A stretch of DNA of 64,000 nucleotides, taken from Siphlonurus alternatus. Its lineage: Eukaryota; Arthropoda; Insecta; Ephemeroptera; Siphlonuridae. Positions 53,820-64,000 of the stretch are shown piece by piece. The notes beneath the pieces are model-generated. The model worked only from the letters and a program-made list of their open reading frames with translations, had not been told where the DNA came from and did no database searches. The translations under genes and the position numbers were made by a program. The first letter of the stretch is position 1. Each line of letters opens with the position of its first letter. The DNA lies in the NCBI GenBank assembly GCA_949825025.1, contig OX463784.1, positions 20,330,761-20,394,760 of the forward strand, written 5' to 3'.

Positions 53820-53981
53820 TTAAAGCCGGTATTACACGATACAATTTTTCTGATTATTGTATACAATTTTTCCTTACAAGAAAATTTAATCTCCATTTGT
53901 TTGTATTGAGAGGAACTTTTATTGCAAGAAAAAAATGTATACAATAATCAGAAAAATTGTATCGTGTAATACCGGCTTTGA
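53820..53981. mobile_element. TTAA foldback, CCGGTATTACACG family copy 3
   Basis: The best-preserved copy: TTAA then AGCCGGTATTACACGATAC, with its mirror CGTGTAATACCGGCT then TTGA on the right (TTAA with one change). The arms pair almost completely. Confidence 0.9.
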
Positions 53982-55820
53982 CGTCATTTTGGTCCCATGA
54001 TAAAAGTAAAGGTGTTCGTCCTGACTGTATGATGTTTTCCATGCACGGTTTCCTCAAGTCTCACATCAGCGAATGATGGGACGCTTAAGAAGCTGTGGCC
54101 ACCATCCTTTCCCTCTATTTCTACACATCACCCTGCATTGAGCTCTAAGCTTATAGAAATGATTTCCTGTAAAAGAAAAAAAAAATATGTTAAAATAACG
54201 TAGCAAGCTTCATTTTATAATTCGTGGGGTGGCAAAATACCGTTAACTGCCTCTAAAAGCAATAATGTAGCAAGATACATTGACAGATGGCACCTCACTC
54301 AACAATTATATAACTATAATTAACTCATTCTTTAATATTTCTTGACTAATTTCTATCATAGTATTTTCATTGGTCATGAGTTTCAATTTTAATGTTTATT
54401 AAATGATAAATATCCCGTGTAAACAAATTTAATTTATATATTTTTTTAATACACATTAATTAAACAAAAGAATTTTTTATGAATCAAAAAGTATTTTTTT
54501 ATTCTTATATATGTGAATTTAAAAATAATCAAATCAAATTTTTCTATAAAATTACAATTTAATTTTCTTCATTTATAATATTTAAAAATTAAAAATAATT
54601 TAATCCATATAAAATTTATCAATACATTAGCATTATGTTTATATTAATTAAAATTACAAATTCAAAATTCCTTAAAAAATACATTTTTAATGTAAATTTA
54701 CTTATGTTGCCATCATCTTGGAAGTTATCCAGAGAAAGGAATATATTTTTTTTAAGTAAAAGAAAAAAAATGTAGTGGCATTGGTATTGCAAAATAACGC
54801 TCTCTTGAGCAGCCAAGATTACATTGCAGTGCAGGGCGTGTGCGAATGTCTTGGCTTGATGCCACGACGAGCAATTTCTAGTTCAAGAACAGACGATGCG
54901 CTGACCGAATGACCCTCCTCGCTGCCGCCGTCTGCTGGAGTCACGGGACTCCTGGGAGAAAGGGAGGTGCATCTTCTTCATTGAATGTTTTTGAAGCTTT
55001 ATTTGACTTGTTTCAATTGAAATTAATTATATGGGTATATTTTTTTTCAATTGTTTATTCAGAAAAACAGATAAATGACAGAATCGTAAATTGAGCCCCC
55101 AAGAGTTTGAAAAACTCGTATAATAATACAAGGAACGTCAATTATAAATAGGTAAATTTTTAAAAACACTGGCTTCTAAGCCTAGCACACTCGAAATTGA
55201 TTGATTTTAATGAATAGTCAAAAACTCCTTAATTACTGCAAATCACTATAACGCTACACAAGTGCATTGAGTTTGTATTTTAATATTGTTTTAATTGTAT
55301 TTTAAATTATTTAATTAAAATGTATAATTTTTAATATTGTAATTTATTTATAATTTTTTAATTTTTATAAAAATATGTAAGAGGAAATTTTTATTTATCC
55401 ACAATGCATCAATAGTGTATGTGTTGAAAAATAAATAGGTTGTCCTTCTTTCTAGAGGTGTACTCAAATTCAAGATAATATTGCTGATATGCTAATATAA
55501 TAGATGCTAAAGTATGCAGGATATTTCAGGAAAATAATGACTTACTGTTAGGGTGTATATAATTAATATTAATATATCCTTAATATTCTCAAATTTCACT
55601 TATTAACGCCTTCTTTGTTGCTAAAAAATAATAATTCAATGACTCACTAAGAATTTTATACGGTATATTTATATAGTAAGTGTAATATGATCTTTGCAGG
55701 GACAAGTAGTGACCGAATGACCCTAACCTTGCCTCGTTAAAGGAGGAGAAAGGTGTGCATCATGTGCATCTGTGACCCAAAGAACTCGTGGAGTTATAGG
55801 ATGTGGTCATCGCAACTTGT

Positions 55821-56030
55821 ATACTGGAGTCAACAGGAATATCATGGGATGTACCACACCTAAATTGATGACGTCATTGTTAAATATACTGGAGTCAACA
55901 GGATTATCATGGGATGTACCACACCTGGATTGATGACGTCATTGTTAAATATACTGGAGTCAACAGGATTATCATGGGATATACCACACCTAAATTGATG
56001 ACGTCATTGTTAAATATACTGGAGTTATCT
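55821..56030. repeat. Tandem array 2, 65-bp period
   Basis: Units beginning ATACTGGAGT at 55821, 55886, 55951 and 56016 are exactly 65 bp apart. Each complete unit has TCATGGGATGTACCACACC (ATACC in one) and an exact TGACGTCA. Degenerate descendants with ACTGGAGTGAAC and TGACGTCA continue to about 56300. Confidence 0.93.
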
Positions 56031-56800
56031 GGAGCCACGTCTTCATAAAAGAAAATTATACATTGGCGTTGCTATATATATTTATAACATATATGAGATA
56101 GGATGAACCACACCTGCATGGTTTGATTATATTCTATTAAAATATACTAGAGCTAATTGTTAAGAAAATCATTCAAAAACCACTGTTATATACGTCATTG
56201 TGAGCTCTATACTGGAGTGAACATAAAAACCTCGTGACGTCACAGATTGAACACACATGACTTATAAAAATATACTTGAGTTACCAGGAGTTTGTGACTT
56301 TGCAGGCTGAATCTGGCTTGATGAAGTCATTGCAAAAAAAATTGTATGTTGTTTCAGTAAAATGTTGTGTTTATTAATACTGTTATATTTATATTTTTAA
56401 CGTATTATAAAATACTAAGTAATGGAATTAACATATTTTTATTTATTTATTTCTCCCATAACAAGTACAAAAGACATAGAGCTTATACTGTCACCCTAAT
56501 ACATACGGTTAAATTGATCCACAAAAAATATAATAAGTACCAGCATATATCACATATCTGCATTTTAGCATTCGATTGAAAGAAAACAATCTCTATATTG
56601 TTCAATTCTACCATTATTGTAGATGCCACCAACTAGTGAGCGGCAACTACATGCAGAAAAAAATACACATGGAACTTTATAATATTGAGTACATTGCTGT
56701 ATACTAAAATTGATGTGCAATATGTAAAGCAAAGAAAGTCTGGTCACTGGTGTGATCTCATCCATCCTACCTCAAGCAGAGCCCACGTGAGGAGATTTAA

Positions 56801-56938
<138 letters not shown>

Positions 56939-58634
56939 TTATGTTAATAATATACAGTATGTAGTTCTGTTACTGTAGCATTTCGTCTCATCATTGTAAT
57001 TATAAATTAGCGAATACACAACTTATATATTTATATAACTTTTTTACATAAATCATATAAAATTATGGTTTTATTTTTGTTTATACTGAGAGAAATTTTA
57101 TTGAATATATGTCGCCAATTGATTGAAATATTCCTGTAAAATTTAATGATTATGATTATTATATGAAATTAATTAAATTGCAGTATTAAATTACGACTTC
57201 ATACATTATACTTAAAAAAATATTTTTTATAATATTTTTTAATTAAATAAGATTTAATAAAATTAAAAGTTTTATATAACTGTGCAATGTAACAATTGTT
57301 ACAATTAACGCAACAAAATTCCTAGTACAATGTTATAATACATTAACGGTGTGGGAGTTATTATTTTCACTTTCTATGACGTGATCGGCCTTGCACGCAT
57401 TTCTCTCAAAGCTATTTCATCAGCTTGAACGTTCCATCTGTTAAAATTCCAGCATCACATATGTTTGCAAATTCTTATTTTATAATGTTAAAACGTGATA
57501 TCAACAACAGATTTTTAATGACAATTTATTTCAATGGACTAATGGTATAAATAGTATAAATATGCCACACGTCACAATTAAATTAGTAGAATTTTCATTC
57601 CTGTTTCTTTTTTTTTTTTTTTTTTTATCATGAACAAAGAAGCTTTAAACCAAATTTATTGATTCAATAAGAACATTGTGTAATGCAGTTTTTCAAATAA
57701 ACATTTTGTCACGGTTTTAATATAACATTATATAATTAAAAATTAAATTCATATATATTTTTTTTTTAATTAAACCTATTGGGTACTTGTATTTACTAAT
57801 TACATACTACTTGAATTCATATAGAAATTCAATTATATATTCGTAATTTATTAATTACTGAATTTAATATTGAGTTGCAAAAATTCAACCTATACCCATG
57901 CAAAATCTGTTTATTTGATGAATGTATGTACATATAATATGTATAATAAGTATTGAAAATTATGGTCTTATAATTTATTAAGGACCAGACAGTGCTAGGC
58001 AGCTGATGCGAATTTATATATATATATACAGTATATTTTGTAAATTATGTATCTAATACAAGTACTGTTAATTTTAGCCACGTGTTGTTCTAAAACTGTT
58101 AAAGGCCTTATGAACATTTTCACAGTATTCAGTACACGGTCAGCTTTGCTTCAGCTATTGTAAAACAAGCTTCTACCTTGAAAGCACGTAATTTCCATAT
58201 TGTGCAGGTAATAACCAGCAGATATTAGTTGTTAGTAGTATCATTTAAGTGTTATAAATATATAATTATAATGTTTAATTGAGTAGAAATAGAAAGTAGA
58301 AATACAAAGAAAAACATAAACCAAAAAGTATTGTATCAATTTGACAGTCTTAAAAAATCACATGTTTGTAGTTACATAAATAAATAATTATTTACACCAT
58401 AGTTCAGAGTTTACAAATAGATTTTGCCAACTGCAAAAATGTATATTATTGAAATCATAGCTCATTCGAGAATTATCAACAATTTAACCATATTAATATT
58501 CAATAAGATTTGCTACAGAAGCGTTAACTTACAGAACAGCAGTGAAATATTGATCAGCATACATACATTAATTACATTAATATTAAAGAAGGTTTTCTGA
58601 CAAGGGTTCATTATAAAATAGAGGTATTTGAATC

Positions 58635-58776
58635 TTACCGGACTTTTTCCACTTGTCGATTTTGTTGTAGTACGTCGAGAAACTAATTGTAATAATAAAA
58701 ACATTAACATTATAATTCAGTGCTCAAGTTTCTCGACGCACTACAACATAATCGACGAGTGGAAACAGTCCGGTAA
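58635..58776. mobile_element. Foldback MITE, TTACCGGAC ends
   Basis: The left arm, TTACCGGACTTTTTCCACT then GTCGATTTTGTTGTAGT, is mirrored by the right arm ending GTGGAAACAGTCCGGTAA. Total about 142 bp, with an AT-rich loop. Inserted DNA includes no gene. Confidence 0.85.
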
Positions 58777-59067
58777 GGTTCTATTTTATTAATTACATTA
58801 TTCTGTACTTTAAGACTGTGTAGACATTTTGCCCTTGCCTTGTTTAAGGTCTTTGAAATACGCAGCCTATGCAGATGCGTTGTTATGAAAACTCTTTGGG
58901 GATAGAAAAATTACAGTTGAGTGAATTAACTTCCCCAAAAATTGCAAAACTTTATATTTTTTTTATGGAGCTGGAGCTCTAGCAAAAAAGGTATATAGGG
59001 GTGAATGTAATTAGTAGATGTACTGTACACTCGACGCCTCGGAAATTTTCCCTTTGGGGTCTTCTTT

Positions 59068-59106
59068 ATCACCATACCCTGTAAGAATAACACAGGGTAT
59101 GGTGAT
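59068..59106. repeat. Perfect 15-bp stem inverted repeat
   Basis: ATCACCATACCCTGT and its exact complement are separated by 9 nt. It may be the core of a larger decayed foldback, since flanks near 59025 and 59140 are weakly inverted. Confidence 0.7.
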
Positions 59107-59884
59107 TAACAAGGCTACAAGTGAGAAATTTTCTAGGTGCACATATATTTATATAATTTTTTTGCTTTTAATTCAGTATTTATGAACGTTATTTTATATT
59201 TTTTTTAATCATTCAAAATTTTGCAACGTAAAAGAAATAAAGTATTTTTTGTTTCTCCTTTACCATGAAAGTAATTAATTTCATTTTAAACACTTTATTA
59301 ATTACTGATAACAATCAATACAAAAGTGACTAAATTATAAAAACATTAACAATTGTAAGTGTTGATTAATTAAAAACACTTATTCATTAAAACCTGTCTG
59401 CTTTTTAATAAACTTAATTTCTTGTTTTGTACTGAATTAAATTAGTTGATTGATTAATTAAGATTAAATCTTTTACCAATTTACCAAGTGTTTTTTTAGA
59501 AAGGACATTTCTGAATTAAACATACTATATACGGATATATTTCCCGCTGGCACTGTAATATCTGATCTTTATCAAATCAAGTTTTCGTGTTTTTAAGTGT
59601 CATATTTTAATATTGTTTATTACCCTAAGGCAATTTATAAATGTGAACATTTTTATACGCAGTATGAATTAATTATTAAGACATAATTGATTAGGTCACT
59701 GTAATTTATAAAATGCATTTAGTTTAACTGTTACAAAATATACCAATAAAAAACATGACCTACTACAGCAGTGTCACTTGTTTTTATTATTTATTTTATC
59801 ATTTTCGTTTATAAGTCTTTTGAAACATAAAACAATTATCCAGAAATATAACCACGGGTTAATCAATATCCATGTTCATCTTAC

Positions 59885-60221
59885 AATGGACAACATACAT
59901 GAAAAAAATTTATTGCAGAAATGAATAGAGGGTACCAAAATATGCTACTCTTAATTTTAAAAAAAAAAGAAATTGAGACCCAGAACTATTTTTAAATAAT
60001 TATTGAAAGTGCGGTCACGCCCCCTGAAGGCGTCAATAGGCGTCCAGTCTCTATCCTTTTTATTAAGAATTCAGGGGTACCAACTGAAATCACAATACTT
60101 TCAATAATTATTTAAAAATAGTTCCGGGTCTCAAAAAAAAATCTGAAAAAATTCAGAGTAGCATAATTTGGTACCCTCTATTCATTTCTGCAACAAAATT
60201 TTTTCATGTATGTTGTCCATT
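59885..60221. repeat. Foldback element, family A diverged copy
   Basis: The termini read AATGGACAACATACATG and the mirror. The inner arms (TTATTGCAGAAATG, ATATGCTACTC) match the family at 1163 and 32820. The outer termini and central loop differ, and the B-box-like motif is absent. Confidence 0.8.
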
Positions 60222-60733
60222 AGATTGACTCTAATCGTGATTATACTAATACACTTCATTATTTTCCTTCGCCCATTTATGCAGTTTCAAACGTAAAAAA
60301 TATATATTTATACGCAGGACAAAAGAGAATTTTGATATATAATCTCAACAACCCATGCAAATCTGAGATCTAGGTAAAAGGAATTAGAGAGTTTTATTCC
60401 ATATGAAGACTTTTTCTGTTTATAAAAAATGATATAAATAAGGAATAATTAATAATTTTCCCCCATGCAATGTAGATTATTTTTGATGTTGCTAAGGATT
60501 GTGTTCCACTCCAGACATGAATCAACAATGGAATACTACATATTATAATTATTTATATATTAATAACTTAGATCTAACATTTGTAATTATTTTTGCCTAT
60601 TTTAAAACTTATTATTACTACTATTGAGTTCGTTCATCGCAGGAACCAACCCATATAGATGAATGGCACCATAAAATAGAGCGGTTTCTTCCGATAATTA
60701 AATATTTGAAAGAAATATTACTTATAACGAACG

Positions 60734-61079
60734 TTAAAGGCATACAGGCCTCAAAATACAAATTAGACAGGCACCAAGTGGGTTTAGAGTATATAATCAA
60801 CATTCGCATCATTTTTTTCCACGCGTGATGCATCTGTGCGAAGTCGCAGTTCAAAGTAAAAAATTTAGTCCTTGATGACGTCACGAAGTCCTTGATGACG
60901 TCACAACTCAATGCTAATCGGTGCTAGCTGTGAGTTGTGACGTCAGCAAGGACTTTCTTTACAGCGCGACTTCGCACAGACGCACCGCGCGCAGCTAAAA
61001 ATAATGCGAATGTTGATTATAAACTTGAGCAACACTTAATGTCTCTCTAATTTGTAAGTTGAGGCCTGTATACCTTTAA
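60734..61079. mobile_element. TTAA foldback with three TGACGTCA sites
   Basis: Ends TTAA then AGGCATACAGGCCTCAA, mirrored on the right to CCT then TTAA. The arms contain AATCAACATTCGCAT and GTGCGAAGTCGC with their complements. TGACGTCA occurs at 60876, 60896 and 60938; the left pair comes from a 20-bp direct duplication of GTCCTTGATGACGTCAC. The minus-strand frame over it is not a gene. Confidence 0.87.
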
Positions 61080-64000
61080 TAAAGTAATGTTTAATAACAA
61101 ATTATTAATCGGCTAAATAAATTAAAGTAATAAATCATATAAATAATAAATCTCTAATGAAGTAATTATTTTTATTTAATAATTATTTTTAAAATTAAAA
61201 AAAAATCTAATTTTGTGTTAAAATTTCTGTTTCAAAAATTTTTAAAATACACAATTGTGTAAATTCTTGCTTCGTTATGCAGTAAACAGCAGAAAATAAA
61301 ATACGAGTTGGTAACTTCCACACGAATATTGTAAGAAAATCATTTCAGAAACACTTAAAGCATATTGTCTTTACATTAGTAATTAACATTTATTCATCAA
61401 ATAGGTGTATAAATTTACTAGCCATAACAAGAGAACATTTTCTGTCATTATTTAAATTGACATCACACATATATTATAATGAGTGAAGTACAAATTTATA
61501 ATATGGTAATATAAATTCAACTTCCGTAATCTCATTTTTAATATGTAATATAAATTTCATCATAGTTTTCTTTCATTATATAGGTGGGTAGGCAAGTTAG
61601 TTTATGGTAAAGGAGAAACAATAATTATAGAGCTGCCAAAGCTTTGGAGAGCCCCAGGCGGTTAGGTTACCTATACACCTGTTTGATACGTGGAAGCTAG
61701 GCATGTTTCACGCGTGTCTCACCTTTTTGTTAAAACCTAAAGGGAATTTTCATCAGGCGCTTCACATTTTCAGAAGCACATCAAAATATAGTAAGAGTAT
61801 ATTTAAATTCTTATAGAAATTTCAAGTCTAATTAAAATAAGAATTTGAATTGTTTTCTTTTGTATAGTGCGTAACCAGTTCCGTTAATAACCAAATTGTA
61901 TAAAAAGGGTAAAAGCGATATTTCTATGTGCGCAAAAATACAAAGATTGTAAATAAAGAGGTTTTGGGCATAGCGATTGCTATAGAGCCTATACAGTGTT
62001 GATCAGGCATACTTCACGTCTGATATTTTCAAACTAGTTAAATAATAATATAATACTGAAATCGTGGAAATTTGTATGGAATTAGATTTTAATTCATTTA
62101 ATTAAATATTTAGTATTTTCTTTAATTTTGTACTTTAGTTCTAAATTAACGCGATGGACTTGACAAGGAATTTTTATTGCATATTTTTTTGACATTTCAA
62201 TTTTATCGTAATGTCTTTCAATCCGTTCAACCCTAAAAATCGAGGAAAAGACATTTGTTACTTAACGGTCATGATCACAAGCAAGCATAGCGTTTATGGT
62301 ATGAGATTCATTCACCTTGATATTTAGGGAGGGGGTAAAATATAAAATATTTACGGGATGCATAAAGATATATTGTTAAAATACTTTATACAAAAAATTA
62401 TTTAGGTTTTCCATAATCCAGAGTTCCATTGCATTATCTTGAGGAAAATTTACTGTACAAAATCGTTGATATTGGTAACCATAATACTTGCTCTGTAATC
62501 CGTGTTTTTAATCATTTTGGAATACCCAACAATAAATTTGTCATAAAAAATATACACTTGTATCCACGACGTATGATAAAAATTGGAAACCGGATTGTTG
62601 GCTGGTGTTGAAATAAATGTTTTTGTATCGCCTTTTTAGAGGACATTGACTTTATTCTTTTTATCTTCAAACGTTTTCTACATTTACCGCACTTACAAGA
62701 TGTCGTGACTTTATTTATAAGGTGGTAACAACTGAACGTTCAATTTCCGGTAAATTCAAGCACAATGCACACATTTGTTAATTAAATGGCATTTAAAATG
62801 TTATTTTTGTAATTCATAATATTAATTTGTCTTATTACTCTTATTAATGCGTTGATAATACTGTATGATTTGTAAATCAATTAATTTATTAATTACTAAA
62901 TAAAAAATATTTAATTATAATTATATTTTTAAATGTGAACAAATTAATTTCAAATAAAACTGATTGAACAATTAAAAAATTAAGTGACACAGAAAAATAA
63001 AAAAAAATAAAAATGAACATTTTAAACTTCATGAAAAAAAAAAGAAAAAATTGCAATGCAATATTAATTGTGTTTTATTATTTTTTTTATTTTTTTCAAC
63101 GTTTTATATAACAAACCCCAAGCAAACCAATAAAACGTAATTCGATAACAAGTTATTTCTCTTCAATCAAAATTATCAATATACAAATTTTGATCTTAAA
63201 GTTTTTTATGCTAAACATAATCTGGGGCACCTTGTCAAATTTAATTATTAGTATTACGGTTAATTGTTAAGAAAATTGCAAGATAACCTTTCATTATAAT
63301 ATTACAGAAACTTTCTCTGATGTGATACGATACTTTAATAATATGGTTGATATAAAATGTATCAACTATTAATCCACACATAAATAAGTGTAAAATTAAT
63401 GTAAACATATTAGCAGAATCTTGTTAACCTCGTTAAAAAGTAGTAGTAAGCAACAAAAAATTTGTAATTTTTTAGCATTTATTTTTTTAATTGATAACTG
63501 GCGAGTTTTGTCTTGAAATATATTCATTACATTAATTAAAATTATCTTAGGAAAATTGAGGATTCTTGATTTTCTATTAATAATTAAACTTCATTATTTT
63601 ACATATTTAGGTACTAATTTTTCAATGTTCACAGGAATTTTAATTTACATTGATTTGCGTCAATATTTCAAACCTAAAAAGGTTAAATGCTTCTAATCCC
63701 CTGTTTTTAGTAGAAACAAGATTTTGAGTTAGTTTCTGAGATAATCTTATTTCTTATTGTAAAAGTATGGTGTGTAAATTAATTAGCCATTATTTGAAAA
63801 AATGCTGTAATGCAGAATGTATAACAAAAACTAGCTCAATTTTAGACTATTTTTAATCACCAAAATTAATAATAAAATGGAGTGTGGATCCATCAATTAA
63901 ATAGTTTTTTTTATCCATGCACCGGCCATGCCATTAAGTTTATTTTCAGTATAGCATATTTTTTTAATTTGTATGTTTAAAAATATAGGTTATCCATTTC

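Overview
The window is very AT-rich eukaryotic DNA, with introns and intergenic DNA made largely of A/T runs. It has short GC-richer exons bounded by GT/AG splice sites, many foldback (MITE-like) elements, a LINE fragment and long microsatellites. This suits an arthropod nuclear genome, most likely an insect. The order cannot be fixed from the sequence.

The only clear host gene is on the minus strand: a secreted animal-type heme peroxidase of the insect chorion/salivary-peroxidase group. Fifteen exons between 24043 and 7902 join in a continuous reading frame (781 residues plus stop), with every splice phase matching. Residues expected in the active site are present: the distal Asp-His pair, the Arg/Glu pair, the calcium loop, the proximal His and its Asn partner. 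The exon at 23870-24043 encodes a hydrophobic signal-peptide core but contains no ATG. A 20-nt candidate first coding exon lies at 48015-48034. It starts with ATG, ends at a GT donor in the required phase, and would complete a classical signal peptide, implying a first intron of about 24 kb. Another well-formed terminal exon (5214-5360, minus) lies 2.5 kb past the peroxidase stop and may be an alternative 3' end.

Layout: 1-5213, downstream intergenic DNA with a foldback element and a 60-bp tandem duplication; 5214-5360, orphan terminal exon; 6981-7398, large foldback; 7902-24043, peroxidase exons 15 to 1, with a 5'-truncated LINE (reverse transcriptase ORF 21960-23048) in one intron; 24044-48014, the probable giant first intron, full of foldbacks and unrecognised AT-rich DNA; 48015-48130, candidate first exon and promoter; 48035-64000, upstream DNA with microsatellites, two related 65-bp tandem arrays and more foldbacks.

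The non-genic part is notable in three ways. Many unrelated foldbacks end at TTAA, suggesting TTAA-specific mobilisation. The palindrome TGACGTCA recurs about 15 times, mostly inside repeats. Two 65-bp-period arrays 2.5 kb apart share the same anchor motif. I found no convincing rRNA, tRNA, CRISPR or viral sequence.
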